Notes under the pieces: generated by a model
Databases searched by the model: none
What the model was told of the DNA's origin: nothing
The model's input: only the letters and a program-made list of their open reading frames with translations
Source of the DNA: Rhodothermus marinus DSM 4252
GTDB taxonomy: Bacteria; Bacteroidota; Rhodothermia; Rhodothermales; Rhodothermaceae
Reading direction: 5' to 3'
DNA length: 64,000 nt
Assembly: GCF_000024845.1 (NCBI RefSeq)
Contig: NC_013501.1
Span: 1,778,874 to 1,842,873, forward strand
Position numbers and translations under genes: made by a program
In this document: in pieces, positions 55,363-63,315 of the stretch
Position numbering within the stretch: position 1 is the stretch's first letter
How the letters are laid out: the number at the start of each line of letters is the position of its first letter

Positions 55363-56433
55363 ATGAGCCGTACCGAAAAGCTCCGCACGCTGCTTTTCCG
55401 TCTCGGAAGTTTTGCACTGGGCCTCGGTCTGCTCTATCTGGCCCTGCGCGGCGCCGATCTGCGGCTGATCTGGGAGGATCTGAAGCAGGCCGACTATCGC
55501 TGGCTGGTCCCCCTTGTGGTGCTGACGCTGCTGAGCCACCTGATCCGGGCCTGGCGCTGGCGGCTGCTGCTGGAAGCCCTGCCCGATGCAAACGGCCGGC
55601 ACCGTCTCACCATCGCCCGCGCTTTTCAGGCGCTCATGATCGGCTACATGGTCAACTATGCGGCCCCCCGGCTGGGCGAGCTGGCCCGGGCGGCCAGCCT
55701 GAGCCGTACCACCGGACTGCGCCTCAGCAGCGTGCTGGGCACGGTGGTGGCCGAGCGCCTGCTGGATCTGCTGGTGCTCGTGCTGGCCCTGCTTAGCGTA
55801 ATGGTCATGCTACTGGATCGGTGGGCGGAACTGCATCGCCTTTTCGTGGCGCCCTGGTTTCAGAGCGAATCCCTGCAGCTTCTGGCGGTAGGTGCCCTGC
55901 TTGTGCTGCTGCTTCTCGGGCTCGGTGTCTATCTGGGACGTCGGACGCCCCTGCTCCGGCGCATCGGTCGGCGACTACGTGGACCGCTTGCCGCATTCAA
56001 ACACGGACTGTTCACCGTGCATCGCACGCATCGGCCGGTGGCTCTGACGCTCAGCACGCTGCTGATGTGGGCCTGTTACTGGGGCATGGCCTATCTACCG
56101 CTGGTCATGCTCCACCTGAGCCGGCCCTACGGGCTGGGACCGGCCGAGGCCTGGATCCTGCTGGTGCTGGGCGCCGTAGGCGTGGCCCTTCCATCGCCCG
56201 GCGGACTGGGCTCCTACCACTACATCACGGTGCAGGTTATGGTTCACCTGCTGACAGTCCCTCAGGCGGCGGCCGCCACCTATGCCGTGCTGACGCACGG
56301 TGCCCAGATGGTGCTCTACACGCTGATCGGCTTTGTCTGTCTGGTGCTGCAGGGTGGTCACTGGCGGCCGCCGAGCGATACCGGTTTAGAAGCGCTTCCA
56401 GCCACATTTCGAACCCCTTCCACGTCTCCCTGA
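55363..56433 (+). CDS. UPF0104 / AglD-type integral membrane protein (flippase-like)
   Basis: A 356-aa polytopic protein with about eight helices and the family motifs LRGADLRLIWEDL, LLSHLIRAWRWRLLL, MIGYMVNYAAPRLGELARAASLSRTTG, VLGTVVAERLLDLL and LPSPGGLGSYHY. Relatives include MprF-like and AglD-like proteins that move or modify lipid-linked substrates. The partner after lolA suggests an envelope role. Exact substrate is unknown. Confidence 0.85.
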   Translation: MSRTEKLRTLLFRLGSFALGLGLLYLALRGADLRLIWEDLKQADYRWLVPLVVLTLLSHLIRAWRWRLLLEALPDANGRHRLTIARAFQALMIGYMVNYAAPRLGELARAASLSRTTGLRLSSVLGTVVAERLLDLLVLVLALLSVMVMLLDRWAELHRLFVAPWFQSESLQLLAVGALLVLLLLGLGVYLGRRTPLLRRIGRRLRGPLAAFKHGLFTVHRTHRPVALTLSTLLMWACYWGMAYLPLVMLHLSRPYGLGPAEAWILLVLGAVGVALPSPGGLGSYHYITVQVMVHLLTVPQAAAATYAVLTHGAQMVLYTLIGFVCLVLQGGHWRPPSDTGLEALPATFRTPSTSP

Positions 56434-56584
56434 ACAACGGATCAGTAGCGCTTCCTTTCCATTGATTTCAAAAAATCGACCGTTCACCCAGTTGCTTCTG
56501 CGAAGCCCTACGGATTCATGTAGACTTTGTACCAGTCGCGCAGCCACACGTACCCGGGTTCTTTCACAATCAGCAGCCGGACCT

Positions 56585-56839
56585 ATGGAAGCCCTTGTCA
56601 AACACCGCAACCCGCTGGCCGATCTGATCAGCGACGAGGTGTACCAGTTGCTGGTCGAGCATAATCTGCTGGATGCCAAAAGCGTCCGCGACTATCAGAT
56701 CCGCAAACGCTTTCGGCAATTACGCGCTCAGAACGTGCCCGCCTACGACGCCATCGAGCGGATCCAGGAGGAGTACCCCTATCTGCAATTCGATACGATC
56801 CGGAAGATCGTCTATCGGGGCAACGGCGCGCGTCACTGA
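56585..56839 (+). CDS. Small HTH-like protein, unknown function
   Basis: An 84-aa soluble protein starting MEALVKHRNPLADLISDEVYQ. Its middle (HNLLDAKSVRDYQIRKRFRQL) and end (AIERIQEEYPYLQFDTIRKIVY) are helical and basic, as in small DNA- or RNA-binding regulators. The 151-bp upstream gap and a 7-bp tail overlap with the rRNA methyltransferase gene suggest an independent gene. Family not recognised. Confidence 0.6.
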   Translation: MEALVKHRNPLADLISDEVYQLLVEHNLLDAKSVRDYQIRKRFRQLRAQNVPAYDAIERIQEEYPYLQFDTIRKIVYRGNGARH

Positions 56840-57591
56840 CGCGTGCGGGTGGCCGCAAAGAGCAGGATGCCGGCGGCCACCGAGACGTTAAGCGATTCGA
56901 CGGGGCCGCGCAGCGGGATCGAGACGAGCAGATCGCACGCCTGGGCCACACCGGGGCGTAGTCCGCGCCCTTCGTTGCCCAGCACAAGCACCAGGGGCCG
57001 GTGCCAGTCCATTTCCCACACGGAAACCTCGCCGGAAGGGCTGGCGCCGGCCACCCAGAACCCGTGCGCTTTGAGCGACTCCAGTGCCCGGGTCAGGTTC
57101 GTTACGCGGGCGATGGGTATGCGCAGGGCTGCGCCGGCGCTGGCTTTCAGGGCGGCGGCGTTCAGCGGGGCCATGTGGTGCCTCGGCACCAGCACCCCGG
57201 CCACGCCGGCCGCTGCAGCCGTTCGCAAAATGGCGCCGTAATTGTGCGGGTCTTCGATCTGGTCCAGCGCCACCAGCAGCGGCAGGCGCTCCCGGACGGC
57301 CTCCGGCGAAGGGGCTACTTCGTCCAGCAGCTCTTCCAGCGTTCGGTAACGCACCGGCGCCACGAAGGCCACCACGCCCTGGTGTACGGCTCCGGCGGCC
57401 AGCCGGTCCAGCCGGGCTTTCGGAACCATCTGCACGGGAACGCCATGCGCCCGTGCCGCCCGCCGAATTGCCTCGAGCGCCGGCCCGCCGGCTCCTTCCT
57501 GAAGCAATACCTTCTCCACGCGGGTTTCCTCCTGCTCCAGCGCCTCCCGCACCGGATTGCGTCCCACCAGCCGATCAATCGCCTCGTTCAT
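56833..57591 (-). CDS. rlmB: TrmH/SpoU-family RNA 2'-O-methyltransferase (RlmB-like)
   Basis: A 252-aa enzyme. An N-terminal substrate-binding domain (RLVGRNPVREALE) leads to the knotted SpoU domain with LVALDQIEDPHNYGAILRTAAAAG, LVLGNEGRGLRPGV and IPLRGPVESLNVSVAAGI. These match RlmB, which methylates the 23S rRNA P-loop guanosine, although other group 3 TrmH targets are possible. It overlaps the decarboxylase gene stop by 4 bp (ATGA), so the two are coupled. Confidence 0.9.
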   Translation of the reverse strand: MNEAIDRLVGRNPVREALEQEETRVEKVLLQEGAGGPALEAIRRAARAHGVPVQMVPKARLDRLAAGAVHQGVVAFVAPVRYRTLEELLDEVAPSPEAVRERLPLLVALDQIEDPHNYGAILRTAAAAGVAGVLVPRHHMAPLNAAALKASAGAALRIPIARVTNLTRALESLKAHGFWVAGASPSGEVSVWEMDWHRPLVLVLGNEGRGLRPGVAQACDLLVSIPLRGPVESLNVSVAAGILLFAATRTRQ

Positions 57592-59015
57592 GCTTTTGTC
57601 GCGGTCTGAATGCGGCGGGCCAGTTGTTCGAGTCGCTCGTGCAGATGGGGCACGTACGTTTCATGATCCGGCTTCATCAGCACGCTTCGTAGCACGCGGA
57701 CTTCCGGCCGGTCTGCCTGCAACGTCGGCCAGCGATGCCGAAGCGCCTCGGTGCGCAGCCGCAGCACACTGAGAAATACCGGATCGTCTGCGTCCTGCAT
57801 GGCCTCCTGAAAAAGCCGCTGACTGGCCGCGTCCACGGCCGAGGCCGTGGAAGTCAATGGCACGGGATAGAACGTCAGAATGTCCAGCTCGGGCCGTTGC
57901 ACCAATCGGAGTACCTCCGAGGTCTCCAGCAACGCGGCCCAGCGGCGGGCGGCCCGCAGACAGGCAGCCAGGATCGGCCCCAGTCCGCGATCGGCCGCCA
58001 GCGGCAACACCTGCAGCGTGAGCCAGAGCGCCCCGGCGGCCGCTCCTGCCCGCGAGCACTCCAGGCTGATCTCGCCCAGATGCAGCGCGTCGGACGTGAA
58101 ATAGGTGTAGGGCGAATCGTGCCGGTAGAACCGGCCTACCGTCGGATCCCGGAAAAGAATGGCCCCGCAGCCGTACGGCTGCAGGCCGTGCTTGTGGGGG
58201 TCGATCGCCACCGAGTCGCAGTCGGCTATGGCCTTCAGGTGACGCCGGGTGTCCGGGGCCAGCTCCGGCGCATCGGCATGGGCCAGCAGCGCAAAAAAGC
58301 CGCCGTAGGCGGCGTCGACGTGCACCCGGCAGCCGTATCGACGGCAGAGCGGCAGCGCGTCGGCGATCGGATCGACCACCCCACGCCCCGTCGTGCCGGC
58401 CGTCAGCACGACGGTACCGATGCGCCCGGTGCGCAGCACCGCTTCAAGCGCCTCGAGGTCCATGCGCCCTTCGGCATCGGTGGGCACCTCCACGGCCTCG
58501 AGTTGCAGGACACCGCTCATGCGGCCGTGGGTGTAGTGCGCTTCCCGTGAAAACGCCACGCCCCGGTCCGGATGCAGGCAGCGCGCCACCCAGAGCGCCT
58601 CCAGGTTGGCCATGGTGCCCCCGCCGGTCAGGTGGCCGAGCGTGGTCTCGGGCAGGTGCAACATGGCGGCCAGCGCCCGCACCACTTCTTTTTCCATTTC
58701 ACCGGTGGGCGGTCCGCCGTCCAGCGCGTGGTTGTTCGGGTTGATGAGCTGAGCCGCCAGGTAGCCGATCACGGCGACCGGATGGGGTGGCTTGAGCATC
58801 TGCCCGGCATAGCGGGGATGAAAGAAGGGATAGTTTCCCCGCAGACGCTCCAGGTAGCGGCTCAGTGCCGTCTCCAGCTCGTGCGGGTCAACCTGCAGAG
58901 ACGGATGCGGCGGGTAAGGTCCCCAGGACGCCTCCCAGTCCCGAATGGCATCGACCACGCGCGCAAGCCAGGGCTTCAGGTCCATCTCAGGCGTCAGGTT
59001 TCCGGTGTGCGCCAT
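57588..59015 (-). CDS. PLP-dependent decarboxylase (group II, aromatic/glutamate type)
   Basis: A 475-aa enzyme with LTGGGTMANLEALWVAR, VHVDAAYGGFF and the PLP-binding Lys in VAIDPHKHGLQPYGCGA. The group II family decarboxylates aromatic amino acids, glutamate or related substrates. It is somewhat closer in pattern to L-2,4-diaminobutyrate/tyrosine decarboxylases than to GadB, but the substrate is not fixed. It overlaps a DUF3592 gene by 22 bp upstream and rlmB by 4 bp downstream. Confidence 0.85.
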   Translation of the reverse strand: MAHTGNLTPEMDLKPWLARVVDAIRDWEASWGPYPPHPSLQVDPHELETALSRYLERLRGNYPFFHPRYAGQMLKPPHPVAVIGYLAAQLINPNNHALDGGPPTGEMEKEVVRALAAMLHLPETTLGHLTGGGTMANLEALWVARCLHPDRGVAFSREAHYTHGRMSGVLQLEAVEVPTDAEGRMDLEALEAVLRTGRIGTVVLTAGTTGRGVVDPIADALPLCRRYGCRVHVDAAYGGFFALLAHADAPELAPDTRRHLKAIADCDSVAIDPHKHGLQPYGCGAILFRDPTVGRFYRHDSPYTYFTSDALHLGEISLECSRAGAAAGALWLTLQVLPLAADRGLGPILAACLRAARRWAALLETSEVLRLVQRPELDILTFYPVPLTSTASAVDAASQRLFQEAMQDADDPVFLSVLRLRTEALRHRWPTLQADRPEVRVLRSVLMKPDHETYVPHLHERLEQLARRIQTATKA

Positions 59016-59500
59016 GCCGGGTCACCCTGCCGGCGCAGCAGTCGGTTCCACCAGGCCACGCCGACGGCAAAAAGCACCCCGCCCAGCAGACTCATGACGG
59101 CCTGAATCAGGGCCATGCGCCACTGGGCTCGGGCCAGTTCCACGATGACCACGTCCTCCGGGTTTTCCGGCCGGATTCGCACCTCGACCGAGTCGCGTCC
59201 GCGCAGCAATGGCGCCAGCGTGTGCGGCAGGCTCAGCCGGTTGCGTTCCAGCACCCGCCCGTCCGGCAACCGGATGCGCAGGTTCACATAGTCGTACGTC
59301 ACGTCCACCCGCTGCGAGATCTCCAGCTCGGTGATTTCGGCCACGGCCGAAATGCCTTCCTGCCAGGTGCGGTGCATCCGGTAGGCCGACCAGCCCAGGT
59401 ACAGCCCCAGCGCGAACAACAGGACGGGCGCCAGCCAGAGCACCCGGGCGATCCACAACGAAAGCGACAGTTTCCGCAAGACAATGGTCTGTTTGATCAA
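58994..59500 (-). CDS. DUF3592-like membrane protein
   Basis: A 168-aa protein with helices at the N-terminus (VLWLAPVLLFALGLYLGWSAY) and C-terminus (MALIQAVMSLLGGVLFAVGVAWW) around a beta-rich loop (VTYDYVNLRIRLPDGRVLERNRL, DSVEVRIRPENPEDVVI), the usual DUF3592 layout. Function unknown. It is the first gene of a coupled run with the decarboxylase and rlmB. Confidence 0.7.
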   Translation of the reverse strand: MIKQTIVLRKLSLSLWIARVLWLAPVLLFALGLYLGWSAYRMHRTWQEGISAVAEITELEISQRVDVTYDYVNLRIRLPDGRVLERNRLSLPHTLAPLLRGRDSVEVRIRPENPEDVVIVELARAQWRMALIQAVMSLLGGVLFAVGVAWWNRLLRRQGDPAWRTPET

Positions 59501-59568
59501 CCAGCGTGGGAGTCCAAACGTCCCAGCAAGCCTCCGGTTTTGCGCCTTGCGGATTCTTTGCAGGCCCG

Positions 59569-60069
59569 CTATGCCATGAACAGATACGGTTTCCAGGCGT
59601 CGTCGATCGTGCCCACAAAATCCCGGATGAACATGATGTGGCTGGGACGGAACGGCCGGCTCCGCAGCTTCATGCCGGCCTCCTCGGGCGTGCGGTTTCC
59701 TTTCCGGTTATTGCAGCGCGTGCAGGCCGTAACCAGGTTCTCCCAGGTGTCGCGTCCGCCCCGCGAGCGCGGGATGATGTGATCGACGGTCAGGTTTTCC
59801 CGGCTACCGCAATACTGGCACCGGTAGCCATCCCGGCGCAGGATGTTACGCCGGTTCAGCATGATGTGCTTGTAGGGCACCCGGACGTACCACTTGAGCC
59901 GCACCACGCTGGGCCAGGGAAGCTGCATGCTGGGCGAGCGCACAAAGCGACCGGGACGTGCCGCCACCACTTCGGCCTTGCGCAGCAGCACCAGTACGAC
60001 GGCGCGCTCTACACTGCAAACGGTCAGCGCGCTGAAATCCTGGTTCAAAACCAGTACCTGCCCTTTCAT
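59569..60069 (-). CDS. HNH endonuclease family protein
   Basis: A 166-aa protein from ATG 60069 (MKGQVLVLNQDFSALTVC). The HNH core is complete: CQYCGSRENLTVDHIIPRSRGGRDTWENLVTACTRCNNRKGNRTPEEAG, with two CxxC zinc pairs, the DH general base and the N and H positions. This free-standing, conserved subgroup is widespread in bacteria with unknown cellular function; it need not be mobile. The promoter is about 160 nt upstream. Confidence 0.9.
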   Translation of the reverse strand: MKGQVLVLNQDFSALTVCSVERAVVLVLLRKAEVVAARPGRFVRSPSMQLPWPSVVRLKWYVRVPYKHIMLNRRNILRRDGYRCQYCGSRENLTVDHIIPRSRGGRDTWENLVTACTRCNNRKGNRTPEEAGMKLRSRPFRPSHIMFIRDFVGTIDDAWKPYLFMA

Positions 60070-60234
60070 GGCACCCACCGACGGGCTGAAATGCACCGAA
60101 CGACCCGAACCGTCACGGTGTGCCCGCAGGCGCGTGCCGTAGGCCGTGGCCCTATGTGCGTGTTGCGATACGGGAAGGCTTTTTTAGGGTTGCCATAACG
60201 GAATTACACGCCCCGGACACCCCGGGATTCGGCA

Positions 60235-60266
60235 GAAATTTACAACAAAAACACCGAACTACCAAG
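60235..60266 (-). promoter_or_regulatory. Candidate promoter of the HNH gene
   Basis: Minus strand CTTG (60266-60263) and TAAATTTC (60242-60235), a 7/8 match to TAnnTTTG, are 20 nt apart. The start codon is about 165 nt downstream, leaving a long leader that carries only a 14-codon reading frame. Confidence 0.45.
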
Positions 60267-60333
60267 CGCAATAACAAACCTTTACCTTCTGTTTAAGCCA
60301 GGCTGTACACGCAGCCCGGATCGTTTCGTTCCG

Positions 60334-60606
60334 TCACACCTGGCGCTGCACCAGCCCCTCCTGCTCCAGCTCCTCCAGAAACGCCCGCACCTGACGCTCG
60401 GCCTCCTCCTGCGTCACCTCGTAGTGGTCCAGCAACGCCGCCACCAGCGCTTCGATCGTCCGGCGACCGGCTTCCAGCTGCTCCCAGATGAATACGCCCG
60501 TCGCGTTCAGCGTGTAGTACGATTTGGTCTCCAGGTGCAGCAGCACCCCTTCGCCTTCGTCGAACCGCGTGAAGTTCACGCGCGGATCCGGCTCGTAGCG
60601 TGCCAT
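60334..60606 (-). CDS. PqqD-family peptide-binding protein (RRE-like)
   Basis: A 90-aa PqqD homologue (VNFTRFDEGEGVLLHLETKSYYTLNATGVFIWEQLEAG, then VTQEEAERQVRAFLEELEQEGL). PqqD-like RRE proteins hold leader peptides for modification enzymes. It is the last gene of a four-gene run, 3 bp after an HprK-like kinase gene. This pairing matches the HPr-rel-A type systems described by family-building work; no precursor was found. Confidence 0.9.
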   Translation of the reverse strand: MARYEPDPRVNFTRFDEGEGVLLHLETKSYYTLNATGVFIWEQLEAGRRTIEALVAALLDHYEVTQEEAERQVRAFLEELEQEGLVQRQV

Positions 60607-60609
60607 GCC

Positions 60610-61590
60610 TTACGCACTGGTCTGGTGAACCGATACCGATGATTCCGGGAAGGCGGCCGCCAGCATTTGCTCCAGCCGCCCGGGCCGATCGAGCAGGTCC
60701 GGACCGGCCTCCAGCAGGTAAGCCGGTGCCTGGCAGACCAACCGCCCCATCACGTCAAGCAAACGGCGTTCCGCGGGATCATCCGCGCGCCCGAGCAGCA
60801 GACTGGCCTGCACCAGTCGCCCGAAGGCCTCGCTGCGCCGAAGCGGCACCAGCCGACTTTCCGGAATATCGGCAAGTTCTGGAAAAATCAACAGCACCGG
60901 ACGACACCGCGGCTGAAACCGCCCGGGATGCAGCCGGTCCATCCGCACGCGCAACTTCGCCGGATCGGTGGGTTGCCGATCCGGACAGACGGCTACCTCG
61001 GGAAAATAGCGCACGCTTTCCGGATCGAGCCCGAAATCCTCCCGAAAGGAAACCGCCACAATGTCCTCCCCGCTTCGATGCACCAGCACGGCGTCGTCGG
61101 TCAGATAGGACCACCCACGCCGGACCAGGCTGTAGGTCAGCGTCGATTTGCCCGAATCGCTGCGCCCCACCAGCAGCACGCCCTTGCCCCGCCAGACCAG
61201 CCCGGCCGCATGCAGACCGAACCATCCCTTTTCGCGCAATAACAGACTCAAGACCAGCACCAGCCCGAAGGTAAACGCGGGCAACTTTTCCGTACCGGGC
61301 GGAACGTAGCCCTGCAGCGTTGCACCCCGCGCCTCGAAAGCCACCGGCCCGTACCGGAGCCACCAGCCCGACGCCTCCGCCAGCAGGCGACAGGAAGCCG
61401 TCTCGAACACGACGGGCCAGGCCGGATCGTCACGGGTCGCCGAAAAAAGGCGAAGCGTCCAGTCCGGGGTGGCGTTCTGCTGTCCGGGCCTGAAGCGATG
61501 GTAGCGCAGCACCCGATCGGCCTGCTGCAGTGCGGGAAGCCCACCCTCCAGCAGCAGAACGAATCGCTCGAAACTGTAAATCGTCTTCAT
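60610..61590 (-). CDS. HprK-related kinase (HPr-rel-A type)
   Basis: A 326-aa protein whose C-terminal half is HprK-like: Walker A VGRSDSGKST (142-150 core GRSDSGKST), LHAAG upstream (H127), and LTDDAVLVHR (D165, D166). The N-terminal half is a non-HPr domain. Related kinases phosphorylate Ser of peptides or proteins rather than HPr, as in lasso-peptide tailoring. It overlaps the B2-type gene by 4 bp and precedes the PqqD gene. Confidence 0.85.
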   Translation of the reverse strand: MKTIYSFERFVLLLEGGLPALQQADRVLRYHRFRPGQQNATPDWTLRLFSATRDDPAWPVVFETASCRLLAEASGWWLRYGPVAFEARGATLQGYVPPGTEKLPAFTFGLVLVLSLLLREKGWFGLHAAGLVWRGKGVLLVGRSDSGKSTLTYSLVRRGWSYLTDDAVLVHRSGEDIVAVSFREDFGLDPESVRYFPEVAVCPDRQPTDPAKLRVRMDRLHPGRFQPRCRPVLLIFPELADIPESRLVPLRRSEAFGRLVQASLLLGRADDPAERRLLDVMGRLVCQAPAYLLEAGPDLLDRPGRLEQMLAAAFPESSVSVHQTSA

Positions 61591-62129
61591 GCGCGGTGCC
61601 CGTCAGGTGGGTGCGTGTAGGTAATGGCAAATTGCTGCCGCGGATCGACGGCTTCGGCCACCGGCCGTCCTTCCCACTCCACCCAGGCGTGTCCCCGCAG
61701 CTGGCCGTTTTCGCGCGCCACACCAAAGCGGATGCAGACAGGCATTCCGGCCCGTCGGTAGAAGTGATACAGCAGCAACGCCTGCTTCATGCAGAAGTCG
61801 CGCCCGTAAAGCCGTCGGAGCACCGCCAGCGTCAGGCGTTCGACGCGCCGGAGTTCATCTTCCCCGAGGGGCGCGTCCTCCGGATCGGGTTCAAACAGCG
61901 CCAGCAGGGCCGGCAGCGGAAGGCGTCGTTGATTTCGTTCGACCCGGACGATCAGCCGAAAAATCTGTCGGAGCCACCGCAGATCGCCTCGCCGCCATTT
62001 GCGCCAGACGCGATGCCGCCAGCTCAACCGGAGCAGCCGTCGGAGCGAAGGCGGCTGTACCATGTCGGGCGTGGCGGGTGCCTGCTGCACACGTCCCTGA
62101 TGCTGCACTTTACGCAAACGGGTCAGCAT
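61587..62129 (-). CDS. Lasso peptide biosynthesis B2-type transglutaminase-like protease
   Basis: A 180-aa protein with a papain/transglutaminase-like triad: C113 in GRDFCMKQALLLYHF, H147 in RGHAWVEW and D162 in EAVDPRQQF. B2 proteins cut the leader of lasso peptides with help from a PqqD-like B1. Here the PqqD, kinase and B2 genes share one operon but no asparagine-synthetase-like cyclase is present, so a different product is likely. The start may instead be the ATG at 62063. Confidence 0.85.
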   Translation of the reverse strand: MLTRLRKVQHQGRVQQAPATPDMVQPPSLRRLLRLSWRHRVWRKWRRGDLRWLRQIFRLIVRVERNQRRLPLPALLALFEPDPEDAPLGEDELRRVERLTLAVLRRLYGRDFCMKQALLLYHFYRRAGMPVCIRFGVARENGQLRGHAWVEWEGRPVAEAVDPRQQFAITYTHPPDGHRA

Positions 62130-62136
62130 ACGTCCC

Positions 62137-63204
62137 TCAATGTTGAATGCCCAGCAGCGGGCGCGTCGTGTAAAAAAGTGGCGTCAGCAGCAGGTAGCGC
62201 AGCCGCGCGGCCGGGTGCTCCCGGCACTGCACGTGGAAAGCAAAGCGTTGCCAGAAAGATCGCCAGGCGTCCGGGTGTCCGATTCCGTCCAGAACGCGCC
62301 GGGCCAGTCGTTCCACGCGCCGGTCCTGCCGAACGATCCGGAGCGTCTCCGTCGGCAACGCAACGCCCAGCCCCTCGTGCACCAGCCACAACCCCAGCCG
62401 TACCATACGCTGGCATTGCCACTGCCGGGCTACCCGCCAGACACGATCCCAGTCGAGCCCCGGAGCGTGCCGCAGCAAGCCGGCCACGTCGCCCATCCAC
62501 TTCAGGCTGCGCCACTGATGTTTGGCGCTGTGCAGGCAGAGCAGCGGCAGCAACGCTTCGACCGGGAGCGTCCGCACCGCCTGGCCCTCCAGGTCTACAT
62601 GCCGGGCCTCCGCCAGCAATACCCGTACATCCGGCTGGGGTGCAAAGCGCCAGGGTGCCGTGCCCGTGTGCAGATCGACCATCAGCAGACGGTCCGGCGT
62701 CCGGTATGGATGCTCGCGCTGCAACCGCAGGTACAGCCTGCGCACCATGCCCCGATGCGGCACGTCCCGATGGTACCCCAGTTCGAGCACCACCGCCTCG
62801 GCCCGTGCGAAGTCGGACGCGGCCACCAGCAGATCGATGTCGGATGCCGGACGCAATGCCGGATCGCCGTAGGCCATCCGTCCCAGCACGACCCCTTTGT
62901 AGAACAGGACGGGCACGCCGGCCGCTTCAAACGCTCGTTGCAGGCGCTGCACCTCCCGAACCTGCAGGCCGGCCTGTGCCACCGCCGCCAGATAATGCGG
63001 CCGCAGGGCCGCCAGCAGCACCTCGGGAACCTTCGCCGGGGAAGCCGCCTTCAGCGCCCGGTACAGCAGCGGTCCCACACCCTGCTGCACGGCCAGCCGG
63101 GCCACTTCGGCCGGATCCGCCAGACCTGCCGGCGCGGGCATCGGCGCGCCCTGCCAGTAGGCCCGCAGGCAGGCCTGAAGGTAGCATTGCGCCGCGTTGC
63201 TCAT
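62137..63204 (-). CDS. Nucleotidyltransferase-family protein of RiPP/EPS-associated type
   Basis: A 355-aa protein of the NTP_transf_5 kind, with the nucleotidyltransferase core LFYKGVVLGRMAYGDPALRPASDIDLLV (GR and SDID) and the long helical C-terminus with LCLHSAKHQWRSLKWMGDV. Such proteins accompany PqqD/HprK-like/B2 sets in several phyla, role unknown. It starts the operon, divergent from the Sua5/TsaC gene over 111 bp. Confidence 0.82.
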   Translation of the reverse strand: MSNAAQCYLQACLRAYWQGAPMPAPAGLADPAEVARLAVQQGVGPLLYRALKAASPAKVPEVLLAALRPHYLAAVAQAGLQVREVQRLQRAFEAAGVPVLFYKGVVLGRMAYGDPALRPASDIDLLVAASDFARAEAVVLELGYHRDVPHRGMVRRLYLRLQREHPYRTPDRLLMVDLHTGTAPWRFAPQPDVRVLLAEARHVDLEGQAVRTLPVEALLPLLCLHSAKHQWRSLKWMGDVAGLLRHAPGLDWDRVWRVARQWQCQRMVRLGLWLVHEGLGVALPTETLRIVRQDRRVERLARRVLDGIGHPDAWRSFWQRFAFHVQCREHPAARLRYLLLTPLFYTTRPLLGIQH

Positions 63205-63315
63205 GGCCGAACGGTGCCGGTGCAGCAGGATCGAAGCGTGCCGTTATAAAAACGCGAAAACCACTGCCGGCCGGGATCCGCTTTTGGCGCAAGCCGCCCC
63301 CGACGATTGACGCGT

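Noticed and set aside
56388-56399. AGAAGCGCTTCC near the end of the flippase-like gene
   Set aside because: Same core as the paa sites but inside a coding region with no promoter near; counted as chance, and a warning about how specific the motif is.
60070-60333. RiPP precursor next to the PqqD/B2 cassette
   Set aside because: The only short frames (for example 14 codons starting MATLKK) lack a leader-core layout or Cys/Thr pattern.
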